From assembly GCF_001591705.1 (NCBI RefSeq), contig NZ_BCVK01000009.1, positions 1 through 52,119 of the forward strand: DNA of 52,119 nucleotides, in the 5' to 3' direction. Positions 40,005 through 49,588 of this stretch are shown piece by piece. Position numbers and translations under genes: made by a program. This stretch comes from Lactococcus cremoris subsp. cremoris NBRC 100676 (lineage in GTDB: Bacteria > Bacillota > Bacilli > Lactobacillales > Streptococcaceae). The first letter of the stretch is position 1. Each line of letters opens with the position of its first letter. The notes beneath the pieces were generated by a model, which was given only the letters and a program-made list of their open reading frames with translations, was not told the origin of the DNA and did not search any database.

Positions 40005-41288
40005 ATGTCTATTGAACAAGCATTAGAATGGATACATTCACGATTAAAATTTAATATTCGCCCAGGGCTAAATCGAGTTTCAGCACTTTTAGAATTATTA
40101 GGCAATCCAGAGGAATCTTTATCAATGATTCACATTGCTGGAACAAATGGGAAAGGATCAACTGTTGCCTTTACGCGTTCTATTTTTATGCAAGCTGGCT
40201 TAAAAGTTGCTTCTTTTACGAGTCCTTTTATTACGACTTTTGGTGAACGAATGTCTATAAATGCTCAACCAATTCCTGATGAAAAGTTAATTTATTATGT
40301 AAAGATGATTCAACCTTTAGTTGAGAAGCTTGATAATGATGCTGAGTTGACTGGAATTACTGAATTTGAAATTATTACCGCGATGGCTTTTAAATATTTT
40401 GCTGATGAAAAGGTTGATTTGGCGGTAATCGAAGTTGGCTTGGGTGGACTGCTTGATTCTACAAATGTCATTAGACCCGTTGTTTCTGGAATCACAACAA
40501 TTGGCTTAGACCATATTGATATCTTGGGTTCAACGATTGAAGAAATCGCAGCTCAAAAAGCAGGTATTATTAAAGCTGGAATACCTGTTGTGGTTGGAAA
40601 CATTGAATTAAAAGCCTTGCGAGTTATTTGGGAAGTTGCCAGAAAAAATACTGCGCGTATTTATCAGTATCCTTATGATTACCGCACCGAGTTAAAAGAG
40701 CATGAACATTTTGATTTCTTTGCAAGTCAAGAGGCAATTCTGGATTTGGAAAAATCTTTGATTGGCTTGCATCAAGTAGAAAATGCTGGAATGGCCATTG
40801 AATTGGCGCTCGTCTATGCGAATAAAGTTGGAATTAACTTGAATGAAGAGATTATTCGTGCGGGAATTCGTGAAGCTTTTTGGCCTGCTCGAATGGAAAA
40901 ATTAGGCGAAAATCCTTTAATTTTACTTGATGGGGCTCATAATGTTCATGCTATGAATCGTTTGCTTGAGAACTTGGGGAAAGAATTCCCTGATAAAAAA
41001 ATTTCAATTATTTTTTCAGCTATTACCACAAAAGATATTAGGCAGATGATAAAAATGCTTCAAACGGTAAAAAATTCTCGCTTAATTTTGACAACTTTTG
41101 ATTATCCTAAAGCTTTAGACTTGAAAGATTTTCGGTATTTAGAGGATGAAGGGGTTGAATTAGCACCAAGTTGGGAATTAGCCATTGTTCGTGCACAAAA
41201 AGCTTTAAATGAAGATGAGCTCCTATTAATCACTGGTTCGCTCTATTTTTCATCACAAGTTCGTGAATTTTTGAAAAAAGAAAAGTAG
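40005..41288 (+). CDS. folC: Folylpolyglutamate/dihydrofolate synthase
   Basis: FolC adds glutamate to dihydropteroate and folates. The 427-residue Mur-ligase-like protein has the P-loop HIAGTNGKGSTVAF, the folate loop TSPFITTFGERM, VIEVGLGGLLDSTNV, and LLDGAHNVHAMNRLL in the C-terminal domain. It is the last gene of the folate run. Confidence 0.95.
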   Translation: MSIEQALEWIHSRLKFNIRPGLNRVSALLELLGNPEESLSMIHIAGTNGKGSTVAFTRSIFMQAGLKVASFTSPFITTFGERMSINAQPIPDEKLIYYVKMIQPLVEKLDNDAELTGITEFEIITAMAFKYFADEKVDLAVIEVGLGGLLDSTNVIRPVVSGITTIGLDHIDILGSTIEEIAAQKAGIIKAGIPVVVGNIELKALRVIWEVARKNTARIYQYPYDYRTELKEHEHFDFFASQEAILDLEKSLIGLHQVENAGMAIELALVYANKVGINLNEEIIRAGIREAFWPARMEKLGENPLILLDGAHNVHAMNRLLENLGKEFPDKKISIIFSAITTKDIRQMIKMLQTVKNSRLILTTFDYPKALDLKDFRYLEDEGVELAPSWELAIVRAQKALNEDELLLITGSLYFSSQVREFLKKEK

Positions 41289-41416
41289 TTAATAGAAGTA
41301 GTTTTCATTTTTGAAATTCATTAAATAGTTGTAAATCTTAAAAATTCGGCTATAATAAAATAGATTTAATAAATTCATTCTTTATTTGGGAGAATGACGA
41401 GGAGTAAAAGACAATT

Positions 41417-42055
41417 TTGATCGTATTAGCAGGTACTATTGGTGCAGGAAAATCAAGCCTAGCAAAGGCTTTAGGGGAACATTTGAAGACAGATGTTTTT
41501 TATGAAGCGGTGGATAATAATCCTGTCCTTGATCTTTATTATCAAGATCTTCAAAAATATGATTTTTTATTGCAAATCTATTTTTTGAATAAACGTTTTG
41601 AATCAATTAAGATGGCTTATCGTCAGGATAACAATGTACTCGACCGTTCAATTTTTGAAGATGAACTTTTCTTAACTTTGAATTATAAAAATGGGAATGT
41701 GACGAAAACTGAATTGGAAATTTATCAAGATTTGTTAGCAAACATGCTCGAGGAACTTGATGGAATGCCAAAAAAACGTCCAGATTTATTGGTTTATATT
41801 GATGTTTCTTTTGAAACAATGCTTTCAAGAATCGCTCAACGGGGACGTTCGTTTGAACAAATTGAGAATCAAGAGGGTCTAAAAGACTACTATGCCCAAG
41901 TTCATGATGAATATCCTGATTGGTATAAAAATTAGGATATTTCACTAAAATTGAGAATTGATGGAGATTCTATTGATTTTGTCAATAATCCCGAACATTT
42001 AGATGAAGTTTTGGGACAAATTGATGATGAATTAAAGAAACTTGATTTACTTTAA
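41417..42055 (+). pseudogene. Deoxynucleoside kinase, truncated by a nonsense codon
   Basis: The gene starts at TTG 41417 with MIVLAGTIGAGKSSLAKAL (P-loop) and keeps the DRSIFEDE motif of the dAdo/dGuo kinase family. TAG at 41933-41935 stops it after WYKN at residue 172. The same frame then continues as DISLKLRIDGDSIDFVNNPEH to TAA at 42053-42055, a conserved family ending, so a 212-residue protein is interrupted by one base change (TAT to TAG fits). The shortened 172-residue product lacks the last strand and helix and is probably inactive or weak. CGGCTATAAT at about 41347-41356 is a likely promoter. Lactococci usually have a second such kinase. Confidence 0.82.
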
Positions 42056-42076
42056 GCATAAATTTCTATTTTGTAA

Positions 42077-42100
42077 TTTACTGATTAATCTGTCAGTAAA
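42077..42100 (+). repeat. TTTACTGA/TCAGTAAA hairpin (first of tandem pair)
   Basis: TTTACTGA (42077-42084) pairs with TCAGTAAA (42093-42100). It has no T-run of its own and lies directly before a similar terminator. Confidence 0.6.
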
Positions 42101-42114
42101 ATAGAAGCATTTAG

Positions 42115-42147
42115 ATTTACTGACCATTCTGTCAGTAAATTTTTTTC
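42115..42147 (+). terminator. Terminator before hom
   Basis: ATTTACTGAC (42115-42124) and GTCAGTAAAT (42131-42140) form a 10-bp perfect stem followed by T6. Confidence 0.88.
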
Positions 42148-42155
42148 TATAAAAA

Positions 42156-42164
42156 TGGTATAAT
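42156..42164 (+). promoter_or_regulatory. Extended -10 of hom-thrB
   Basis: TGgTATAAT lies 71 bp before hom. The leader has an AT-rich TTCAAAA/TTTTGAA hairpin near 42177-42196. Confidence 0.7.
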
Positions 42165-42235
42165 ATTAAGAAATTATTCAAAAGTTATTTTTTGAATTAT
42201 CTTAACATTTTATTTTAGATTTTAAAGGAGAACTG

Positions 42236-43522
42236 ATGGCAGTAAATATAGCAATTTTGGGGTTTGGGACAGTTGGCACAGGGCTTCCAACTTTACTTTC
42301 AGAGAATAAAGAGAAATTAGCAAAAATATTGGATGAAGAAATCGTCATTTCAAAAGTTTTGATGAGAGATAATAAGGCAATTGAAAAGGCCAGAAGTCAA
42401 GGCTTTAATTATGATTTTGTCTTAAATTTGGACGATATTTTAGCCGATTCAGAAATTTCAATTGTCGTTGAGCTGATGGGACGAATTGAACCTGCTAAGA
42501 CCTACATTACTCAAGCGATAGAAGCAGGTAAAAACGTCGTCACGGCTAACAAAGACTTGCTGGCTGTTCATGGGGTGGAACTTCGGAGTTTAGCTCAAAA
42601 ACATCATGTAGCCCTTTATTATGAAGCGGCAGTCGCTGGGGGAATTCCTATTTTAAGAACTTTGGCTAATTCATTTTCATCTGATAAAATTACACATCTA
42701 TTGGGAATTCTTAATGGAACAAGTAATTTTATGATGACGAAAATGAGTGAAGAAGGCTGGACTTATGATGAATCCTTGGCTAAAGCTCAAGAACTTGGTT
42801 ATGCTGAATCCGACCCAACAAATGATGTAGACGGAATTGACGCCAGTTATAAATTAGCTATTTTAAGTGAATTTGCATTTGGAATGACGCTTGCGCCGGA
42901 TGAAATTGCTAAATCTGGTTTGAGAAGTATTCAAAAAACTGATGTCGAGATTGCACAACAATTTGGTTATGTTTTAAAGTTGACTGGTGAAATTAACGAA
43001 GTTGATTCAGGAATTTTTGCCGAAGTTAGTCCAACTTTTCTGCCTAAATCACATCCACTTGCCAGTGTAAATGGGGTCATGAATGCTGTATTCATTGAAT
43101 CAGAGGGCATTGGAGATTCGATGTTTTATGGTGCAGGAGCGGGTCAAAAACCCACAGCTACGAGTGTTTTAGCAGATATTGTCCGAATTGTTAAACGTGT
43201 CAAAGATGGGACAATTGGAAAATCATTTAATGAATATGCACGTTCTACAAGTCTAGCTAATCCCCATGATATTGAAAATAAATATTATTTTTCAGTTGAG
43301 ACACCTGATTCAACAGGACAGCTTTTGCGCTTGGTTGAGCTATTTACAAGTGAAAATGTTTCTTTTGAACAAGTTTTGCAACAAAAAGGAAATGGCAAGC
43401 GGGCAGTTGTTGTGATTATTAGTCATAAAATTAATCGTGTTCAACTTTCGGCCATTCAAGATAAATTAAATCAAGAAAAAGATTTTAAATTACTTAATCG
43501 TTTCAAAGTATTGGGGGACTAA
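42236..43522 (+). CDS. hom: Homoserine dehydrogenase
   Basis: Hom reduces aspartate semialdehyde to homoserine for threonine and methionine. The 428-residue protein has the NAD(P) motif [43 protein letters not shown], and a C-terminal ACT-type regulatory domain from ~345 that would allow threonine feedback. thrB follows four bases later. Confidence 0.96.
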   Translation: MAVNIAILGFGTVGTGLPTLLSENKEKLAKILDEEIVISKVLMRDNKAIEKARSQGFNYDFVLNLDDILADSEISIVVELMGRIEPAKTYITQAIEAGKNVVTANKDLLAVHGVELRSLAQKHHVALYYEAAVAGGIPILRTLANSFSSDKITHLLGILNGTSNFMMTKMSEEGWTYDESLAKAQELGYAESDPTNDVDGIDASYKLAILSEFAFGMTLAPDEIAKSGLRSIQKTDVEIAQQFGYVLKLTGEINEVDSGIFAEVSPTFLPKSHPLASVNGVMNAVFIESEGIGDSMFYGAGAGQKPTATSVLADIVRIVKRVKDGTIGKSFNEYARSTSLANPHDIENKYYFSVETPDSTGQLLRLVELFTSENVSFEQVLQQKGNGKRAVVVIISHKINRVQLSAIQDKLNQEKDFKLLNRFKVLGD

Positions 43523-43526
43523 TCAA

Positions 43527-44417
43527 ATGAAAATTATTGTGCCAGCAACATCAGCAAATTTGGGTGCCGGTTTTGATTCAATTGGTATTGCCGTCAGTTT
43601 ATATTTGACAGTTGAAGTACTTGAGGAAAGTAGCGATTGGAAGATTGACCATGATTTAGGCGAAAATATTCCAACTGACGAAAGAAATTTATTACTGACC
43701 ACGCTGTCAGCAGTTTTGGAAGACAAGAATGTCGCTCTGCCAGCAAAATATCATCTAAAAATGACCTCAGAAGTCCCTTTGGCAAGAGGTTTGGGTTCAT
43801 CAAGTTCAGTCATTATTGCTGGAATTGAGTTGGCCAATCAGTTGGCAAAACTTAATTTGACTTCTGATGAAAAACTTAAGTTAGCTTGTGAAATTGAAGG
43901 ACATCCAGATAATGTCGCTCCAGCTCTTTTAGGAAATCTGGTTATTGCAAGTACTGTGGCTGGTAAAACAAGTCATATTGTCGCTGATTTTCCTTCATGC
44001 GCACTTTTGGCTTTTGTTCCAGATTATGAGTTAAAAACGGTCGAAAGTCGTCAGGTCTTACCCAATGAGTTGACTTATAAAGAAGCAGTTGCTGCCAGTT
44101 CCATTGCGAATGTACTGACAGCCAGTCTTTTGACAAATAATTTAGAAGTAGCAGGGCAAATGATGGAAGCTGACCGTTTCCATGAAAGCTATCGTGCTTC
44201 CTTGATTCCAGAGCTTCAGTTATTGCGAGAAATCGGTCATGAGTTTGGGGCTTACGGAACTTATCTGAGCGGTGCAGGTCCCACAGTGATGCTGCTTGTA
44301 CCCGATAATAAGTTAACTTTACTGACAGAAAAAATTATGGAAAAAAACCTCACTGGTCACCTTTATCCATTGAAAATTGATAACAAAGGATTACAAGTAG
44401 AAGAATCTGTATTTTAA
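43527..44417 (+). CDS. thrB: Homoserine kinase
   Basis: ThrB phosphorylates homoserine. The 296-residue GHMP kinase has the N-terminal VPATSANLGAGFDSIG, the ATP loop PLARGLGSSSSVIIAG, and the C-terminal YLSGAGPTVMLL. The hom-thrB pair forms a two-gene operon; thrC is not in the window. A CTGAC/GTCAG palindrome occurs within the coding sequence at 43695-43710. Confidence 0.96.
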   Translation: MKIIVPATSANLGAGFDSIGIAVSLYLTVEVLEESSDWKIDHDLGENIPTDERNLLLTTLSAVLEDKNVALPAKYHLKMTSEVPLARGLGSSSSVIIAGIELANQLAKLNLTSDEKLKLACEIEGHPDNVAPALLGNLVIASTVAGKTSHIVADFPSCALLAFVPDYELKTVESRQVLPNELTYKEAVAASSIANVLTASLLTNNLEVAGQMMEADRFHESYRASLIPELQLLREIGHEFGAYGTYLSGAGPTVMLLVPDNKLTLLTEKIMEKNLTGHLYPLKIDNKGLQVEESVF

Positions 44418-44431
44418 TACAGGTTCTTTTT
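44402..44431 (+). terminator. thrB terminator overlapping its stop codon
   Basis: GAAtCTGTAT pairs with ATACAGgTTC (44403-44426) and is followed by T5. The TAA stop lies in the loop. Confidence 0.8.
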
Positions 44432-44669
44432 GTTGATTATTTTATAGATAAAATGATATAATCATTAAAGCAAAAAAGAATGTAAAGTAGTTCACTAACT
44501 TTCGTTTTATTTGTCAGAATAAGGTTTTTGATTTATCATTTTTTTAAAGTTAAAAGTAATGAATTATTAAATTTCTTCTAATGACAAAAATGTGATTTAA
44601 ATGAGAAACCACGATTGCCCTACTGTCCGCTTTTTTAAAGCAAGAGTTTATAAAGAAAAGGAAACTCAA

Positions 44670-45271
44670 ATGACTCAAACAAAAAAGGCAAAAGTCAGAA
44701 ATCTGATTATTGCTGCGATGCTTACTGCACTTGGAATTTTAATTCCAATGATGATGCCGGTTAAACTCATTATTGGCCCAGCCTCATTCACGCTTGCTGC
44801 ACATGTTCCGGTATAATGGCTGCCATGTTTTTCAGTCCACTTATGACTGCTTTTGTTGCTCTGGGAACAACTCTCGGATTCATGATTAGTATTCCGGTGC
44901 CGACAATTTGGTTGCGCGCGCTGATGCACCTTCCTGTAATGACTGTTGGTGCCTATGTCTTGAAAAAACATCCAGAATTTGTTCATCAAAAAGTTAAAAT
45001 CCAAATCTTTAATTTTATTCTCGGTATTTTTCATGCTGGTTTGGAAACTTTAGTTGTTTATGCTTTTTATTCTCTAGGATTTGCGAATATTGAGCAAGGT
45101 GCTTTATTGAACTTCCTTTTATTGATTGCTCTTGGAGGACTTGTCCATAGCATGATTGACTTCAACTTAGCGTTTGGTTTGGGTAATGTTTTGAGTAAAG
45201 CCTTTCCTATTGACATCTTTGATAAAGCTAAAAATCTTGTGAATAAAAAGAAAGTTAAAGCCGAAATTTAA
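44670..45271 (+). pseudogene. ECF transporter S component (NiaX-like), frameshifted
   Basis: The gene starts MTQTKKAKVRNLIIAAMLTALGILIP at ATG 44670 (AAGGAAAC upstream) and continues to HVPV, where TAA at 44814-44816 ends the frame. Removing an extra TA at 44812-44815 gives HVPVMAAMFFSPLMT and an open frame to 45271, 199 residues with about six membrane spans. The hydrophobic helices and the N-terminal Ala-rich helix fit an S component that captures a vitamin for the shared ECF module. The resemblance is closest to niacin-type NiaX proteins as I recall them; the substrate is uncertain. The 250-base leader has a TGaTATAAT near 44453 and no riboswitch I recognise. Confidence 0.7.
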
Positions 45272-45278
45272 GACAAAA

Positions 45279-45307
45279 TTGTCATCCTTAATAGAAAATG
45301 ATAAAAT
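45279..45307 (+). promoter_or_regulatory. murB promoter
   Basis: TTGTCA (45279-45284) and TAAAAT (45302-45307) are 17 bp apart, with TG before the -10. The -10 ends six bases before the murB ATG, predicting a leaderless message. Confidence 0.7.
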
Positions 45308-45313
45308 AAGGTT

Positions 45314-46213
45314 ATGATAAAAGAAACTGATCTTGAAAATATCCCAGATTTACTGATTAAATTTAATGAACCCCTATCAAATTATACTTACACAAAAGTA
45401 GGAGGACCAGCTGATATTCTGGCTTTTCCGGCTACAATAGAAGCACTGACAGAACTGTCAGCAAAAGCGAAAGCAACTGATACACCGGTTACAGTTCTTG
45501 GAAATGCTTCAAATTTGATTGTTCGTGATGGTGGAATTCGTGGAGTCGTTATTTTACTTGAAAAACTTGATTCAGTAAAAGTGGCTGGTTATACCATTGA
45601 AGCGCAAGCAGGAGCGAAATTAAAAGAAGTCACTCAAGTGGCCCAAGCCAATTCACTGACAGGTTTTGAATTTGCTTGTGGGATTCCTGGCTCAATTGGT
45701 GGAGCGGTATTCATGAATGCTGGAGCCTATGGTGGCGAAATTTTCCAAGTTTTGGTAAGTTGTAAAGTGATGGACGCTGCGGGAAATGTTTCGGTTTTAA
45801 GTGCAAGTGAAATGCAATTTGGTTATCGTCATTCCGTGATTCGTGATAAAAACTTAATTGTTCTGTCAGCAAAATTTGAACTCCAAGCAGGAGACCCAAC
45901 ACAAATTCAAAATGAAATGGATCGTCTTAATTTCTTGCGTAAAAGTAAGCAACCTTTAGAATATCCAAGCTGTGGATCAGTTTTTAAACGTCCAGTTGGT
46001 CACTTTGCAGGACAATTAATTCAAGAAGCTAAACTTCAAGGTCAGCGTATTGGCGGTGTCGAAGTCAGTAAAAAACATGCCGGTTTTATGGTTAATGTTG
46101 CTGATGGAAATGCGACGGATTATGAAAAACTGATTGCTCTGGTCATTGAAAAAGTTAAAGAAAATTCAGGTGTGACATTAGAGCCTGAGGTTAGAATTAT
46201 TGGTGAAAAATAA
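45314..46213 (+). CDS. murB: UDP-N-acetylenolpyruvoylglucosamine reductase
   Basis: MurB makes UDP-MurNAc, the second committed peptidoglycan precursor step. The 299-residue FAD enzyme has [14 protein letters not shown], the FAD site [36 protein letters not shown], and [11 protein letters not shown] with the proton-donor Ser, followed by EPEVRIIG with the late Glu. The murB-potABCD order is shared with streptococci. The only ribosome-site-like bases (AAGG) are two bases from the ATG. Confidence 0.96.
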   Translation: MIKETDLENIPDLLIKFNEPLSNYTYTKVGGPADILAFPATIEALTELSAKAKATDTPVTVLGNASNLIVRDGGIRGVVILLEKLDSVKVAGYTIEAQAGAKLKEVTQVAQANSLTGFEFACGIPGSIGGAVFMNAGAYGGEIFQVLVSCKVMDAAGNVSVLSASEMQFGYRHSVIRDKNLIVLSAKFELQAGDPTQIQNEMDRLNFLRKSKQPLEYPSCGSVFKRPVGHFAGQLIQEAKLQGQRIGGVEVSKKHAGFMVNVADGNATDYEKLIALVIEKVKENSGVTLEPEVRIIGEK

Positions 46214-46236
46214 GACAGGATTTCCTGTCTTTTTCA
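46211..46236 (+). terminator. murB terminator
   Basis: AAGACAGG (46212-46219) and CCTGTCTT (46224-46231) are followed by T. It overlaps the TAA stop of murB and separates murB from the RNA gene. Confidence 0.9.
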
Positions 46237-46245
46237 AATTTCAAC

Positions 46246-46274
46246 TTGATAAATCATCGAATTTAAGCTATAAT
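46246..46274 (+). promoter_or_regulatory. Promoter of the structured RNA / potABCD
   Basis: TTGATA (46246-46251) and TATAAT (46269-46274) are exactly 17 bp apart. The predicted start is near 46281, immediately before the closing helix of the RNA. Confidence 0.85.
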
Positions 46275-46280
46275 TAATGA

Positions 46281-46613
46281 TGTTCTGTGCATATACAGAA
46301 GATTTGACCGCTCAAGATTACGGATACTTTGTCAGTAATCAATTTATGTTTTAATAAATAATTTGAGCTAAGGCCATACGGACAGCCGGGTCAAAAGCCG
46401 AAATTGGCGACTTTCGTTGCCTTATTGATTAACTCGTCATGAGTTATGGGGAGATATAAAAGGCCCCACCCAAGAAAAACACGCTTTGGCGCATCAATAA
46501 GAGTATTAAGAGTTCTTCTGCTGTATAGACTCTGCACAAGATTTTTCTGTTTGTCCTTTTGGAATCAGAAGACTTAAATTGATGATGAAACCAAGCGTTG
46601 GCTTGGTTTTTTT
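46281..46613 (+). ncRNA. Large structured RNA upstream of potABCD (unknown class)
   Basis: About 330 nt without a credible reading frame. Helices visible by eye: P1 TGTGCA-TATACAG (46286-46298) with CTGTATA..TGCACA (46521-46538). P2 GCTCAA (46310-46315) with TTGAGC (46363-46368) encloses P3 GATTAC/GTAATC (46316-46340) and P4 ATTTAT/ATAAAT (46342-46359). P5 is AAGGC (46370-46374) with GCCTT (46419-46423). P6 CTTATTGAT (46421-46429) with ATCAATAAG (46493-46501) encloses P7 TAACTC/GAGTTA (46430-46446) and P8 TGGGG/CCCCA (46447-46468). A terminator ends the element. P5 and P6 share three bases, and TTCTGT/ACAGAA (46283-46300) competes with P1, so it may switch. It is not RNase P RNA, tmRNA or SRP RNA by their conserved cores. 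It is either a potABCD attenuator/riboswitch or an independent RNA. Confidence 0.75.
46588..46613 (+). terminator. Terminator before potA
   Basis: AAACCAAGC (46588-46596) and GCTTGGTTT (46601-46609) are followed by T7 in total. It lies 60 bases before the potA start. A TTCTG/CAGAA pairing (46546-46570 region) just upstream could act as an alternative fold. Confidence 0.92.
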
Positions 46614-46673
46614 ATATTATTTTCAAGTAATTTTATGGCTTAACACATCTTTATATTCAAAGGAATTATTAAA

Positions 46674-47954
46674 ATGTCAAAAACAATTATCGAATTTAAA
46701 AATGTCAGTAAAACCTATGCGGATACTGATACAACTGTCCTTAAAGATATTTCATTTGAACTTGAAGAAGGAAAATTCTACACACTTTTAGGTGCCTCAG
46801 GTTCAGGAAAATCAACAATTTTAAATATTATTGCCGGACTTCTTGACGCAACTGATGGTGATGTTATTCTTGATGATAAAAGAATTAACGACCTACCAGC
46901 TAATAAGCGTAATGTACACACTATCTTTCAATCATATGCCCTTTTTCCAAATATGAACGTTTTTGATAACGTCGCTTTTGCTCTTAAAATCAAAGGAGTA
47001 GATAAAAAGGAAATTGCTAAACGTGTCTCAGAAAGTCTAAAACTTGTTCGTTTAGATGGCTTTGAAAAGCGTTCAATTACGAAATTATCAGGTGGTCAAA
47101 AACAAAGGGTTGCTATTGCACGCGCTATTATCGACCGTCCAAAAGTTCTCTTACTTGATGAATCTCTATCAGCCCTTGATATGAAACTTAGAAAGGACAT
47201 GCAATATGAATTAAGAGAACTTCAACAAAGTCTTGGAATTACATTTATCTTTGTTACCCATGACCAAGAAGAAGCACTGGCCATGTCTGATTGGGTTTTC
47301 ATCATGAATGAAGGTGAAATCGTTCAATCAGGCACACCAACAGATATATATGATGAACCAATCAATCATTTTGTCGCTGATTTCATTGGTGAATCAAACA
47401 TTCTGAACGGAAAAATGATTGAAGATTACCTTGTAGAATTCAACGGTCAAAAATTTGAAGCCGTCGATGGTGGGATGCGTAAAAATGAACCGATTGAGGT
47501 GGTCATTCGTCCAGAAGATATCTGGTTTACTCTTCCTAACGAAGGAAAATTCAATGTCAAAGTGGACACTCAGCTCTTTCGTGGCGTTCACTACGAAATT
47601 GTAGCTTATGATGAATTTAACAATGAATGGCTAATCCATTCGACTCACAAAGCTATTGTTGGTGAAACGGTTGGACTTGATTTTGACCCAGAAGCCATTC
47701 ATATCATGCGTCTCAATGAAAGTGAGGAAGAATTTGATGCTCGGATTGAAGAATATGTTGAAGAAGAAGAAACCGTCGGTTTAGCTAAAGCTGTTGAAGA
47801 AGAAAATGCTGAAGAGGAAGCGGCCATTCAAGAAGCAGTCAAAGAAGCCCTCGAAAATACAATGGAGCTGACAGAACTAGCTGAAACCGTTAATGAAATT
47901 TTGCAAAAGCAAGAAAATGAAACAGAAAATAGTGAAAGTGGGGATCATAAGTGA
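46674..47954 (+). CDS. potA: Spermidine/putrescine ABC transporter ATPase PotA
   Basis: PotA drives polyamine import. The ABC domain has Walker [14 protein letters not shown], the Q-loop FQSYALFP, signature [15 protein letters not shown], and Walker [13 protein letters not shown]; a TOBE-type domain covers ~240-355. The 426-residue length exceeds the usual ~370-385 because of an acidic, helical tail from about residue 345 ([39 protein letters not shown]). AAGGAAT precedes the ATG. potB overlaps by four bases. Confidence 0.95.
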   Translation: MSKTIIEFKNVSKTYADTDTTVLKDISFELEEGKFYTLLGASGSGKSTILNIIAGLLDATDGDVILDDKRINDLPANKRNVHTIFQSYALFPNMNVFDNVAFALKIKGVDKKEIAKRVSESLKLVRLDGFEKRSITKLSGGQKQRVAIARAIIDRPKVLLLDESLSALDMKLRKDMQYELRELQQSLGITFIFVTHDQEEALAMSDWVFIMNEGEIVQSGTPTDIYDEPINHFVADFIGESNILNGKMIEDYLVEFNGQKFEAVDGGMRKNEPIEVVIRPEDIWFTLPNEGKFNVKVDTQLFRGVHYEIVAYDEFNNEWLIHSTHKAIVGETVGLDFDPEAIHIMRLNESEEEFDARIEEYVEEEETVGLAKAVEEENAEEEAAIQEAVKEALENTMELTELAETVNEILQKQENETENSESGDHK

Positions 47955-48739
47955 CCAAAAGAATTTATTCCGTTCCCTATTTTCTCTGGGTTGTCTTCTT
48001 TGTTATTGTTCCTTTGGTCATGCTTTTGTTGCAATCATTTTTTGATTTAAACGGTCATTTTACTCTTAACAATTACATCCTCTATTTCTCTAGTGGAACT
48101 TATCTATTGATGACGTGGAATTCTATTCTCTACGCACTGATTATTACTGTGGCAACCCTTGTCATTTCCTACCCTGTGGCCTATGTTTTGACCAAACTAA
48201 AAATGAAACAATTTTGGCTCATGCTTATCATTTTACCGACCTGGGTCAACCTTTTACTCAAAGCTTATGCTTTTATCGGAATTTTTGGTAAATATGGTTC
48301 GGTCAATAACTTCTTAAAGTTTTTGGGGATTGGACGGACACAGATTTTATTTACTGACCTAAGTTTTATTTTGGTTGCATCATATATCTCAATTCCCTTT
48401 ATGGTTTTACCAATTTTTAATGCTTTAAATGACTTAGATGATAATTTGGTAAATGCAAGTAGAGATTTAGGTGCTTCAGCTTTCCAAACTTTTACCCAAG
48501 TCATCTGGCCTCTTTCACTAAACGGTGTCAGAGCAGGGGTGCAAGCTGTCTTTATCCCAAGCTTGTCACTCTTCATGTTGACCCGTTTAATCGGTGGGAA
48601 TAAAGTCATAACGCTTGGGACTGCTGTTGAAGAACATTTCTTAACTACCCAAAACTGGGGAATGGGTTCAACTATTGCCGTTGTCTTAGTTGTAGCCATG
48701 TTGATTGTCATGAGAATGACCAAAGAAAAGAGAGATTAA
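47951..48739 (+). CDS. potB: Polyamine ABC transporter permease PotB
   Basis: The 262-residue permease has six membrane spans and the EAA-type coupling motif [14 protein letters not shown] near residue 175. It starts at GTG 47951, overlapping the potA stop in GTGA. It pairs with PotC to form the membrane channel. Confidence 0.93.
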   Translation: MTKRIYSVPYFLWVVFFVIVPLVMLLLQSFFDLNGHFTLNNYILYFSSGTYLLMTWNSILYALIITVATLVISYPVAYVLTKLKMKQFWLMLIILPTWVNLLLKAYAFIGIFGKYGSVNNFLKFLGIGRTQILFTDLSFILVASYISIPFMVLPIFNALNDLDDNLVNASRDLGASAFQTFTQVIWPLSLNGVRAGVQAVFIPSLSLFMLTRLIGGNKVITLGTAVEEHFLTTQNWGMGSTIAVVLVVAMLIVMRMTKEKRD

Positions 48740-48740
48740 T

Positions 48741-49541
48741 TTGCAAAAGAAAAATTCACTTGGTAAAGTTTACCTCACCTTTGTCCTCATCCTTTTATAT
48801 GCACCTATTTTTTACCTTATTTTTTACTCATTCAACTCTGGAAGTGACATGAGTAAATTCACAGGTTTTACATTAGATAATTTCAAAACATTATTTGCTG
48901 ACAGCCGTTTAATTTTGATTGTTGTTCAGACCTTCTTTCTAGCTTTTTTAAGTTCACTCATTGCTACAGTCATCGGGACGATTGGGGCCATTAATCTTGT
49001 TAAATTAAAAAGAAGACGACGTGAAACTTTACTGGGTTTAAATAATGTCTTGATGGTTTCTCCTGATGTAGTCATTGGTGTTTCCTTCTTGATTTTGTTT
49101 ACAATTGTTGGAATGAAACTTGGCTTTATCTCCGTCTTACTCAGCCATATTGCCTTCTCCATACCTATCGTTGTGCTAATGGTCATGCCCCTTTATCAAG
49201 AAATGGACAGCTCACTAATTGATGCTGCCAATGACTTAGGAGCAAATTCAAGCCAAATCATGCGTGAAATCATTTTACCTTATCTGACACCAGGAATTAT
49301 TGCTGGTTTCTTTATGGCTTTTACCTATTCTTTAGATGATTTTGCCGTCACTTTCTTTGTTACAGGAAATGATTTTACAACACTGTCAGTAGAAATTTAT
49401 TCCAGAGCCCGTGCCGGAATTTCTTTAGAAATTAATGCTCTCTCTACCCTTGTATTTCTCTTTTCAATACTGTTGGTTGTAGGGTATTATTATATTATGA
49501 AAGATTCAGAAACTGTCGGAAAATCTTCAAATCTGACCTAA
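48741..49541 (+). CDS. potC: Polyamine ABC transporter permease PotC
   Basis: The 266-residue second permease has six spans and the coupling motif DAANDLGANSSQIMREI. The start is TTG 48741, one base after the potB stop, with GAGAG upstream. The family-typical LDDFAVTFFVTG block is present. Confidence 0.93.
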   Translation: MQKKNSLGKVYLTFVLILLYAPIFYLIFYSFNSGSDMSKFTGFTLDNFKTLFADSRLILIVVQTFFLAFLSSLIATVIGTIGAINLVKLKRRRRETLLGLNNVLMVSPDVVIGVSFLILFTIVGMKLGFISVLLSHIAFSIPIVVLMVMPLYQEMDSSLIDAANDLGANSSQIMREIILPYLTPGIIAGFFMAFTYSLDDFAVTFFVTGNDFTTLSVEIYSRARAGISLEINALSTLVFLFSILLVVGYYYIMKDSETVGKSSNLT

Positions 49542-49554
49542 ATAGTTCTTATTG

Positions 49555-49575
49555 ATACTTTGTAGTTCAAAGTAT
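49555..49575 (+). other. Intercistronic hairpin potC-potD
   Basis: ATACTTTG (49555-49562) pairs with CAAAGTAT (49568-49575). There is no T-run; it may tune mRNA stability to raise PotD relative to the permeases. Confidence 0.55.
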
Positions 49576-49588
49576 AGAAAGGAGAAAC

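Noticed and set aside
46281-46613. RNase P RNA, tmRNA or SRP RNA for the RNA before potA
   Set aside because: The conserved cores of these RNAs (such as the GAGGAAAGTCC block of RNase P or the tmRNA GGATTCGAC end) are absent on both strands.
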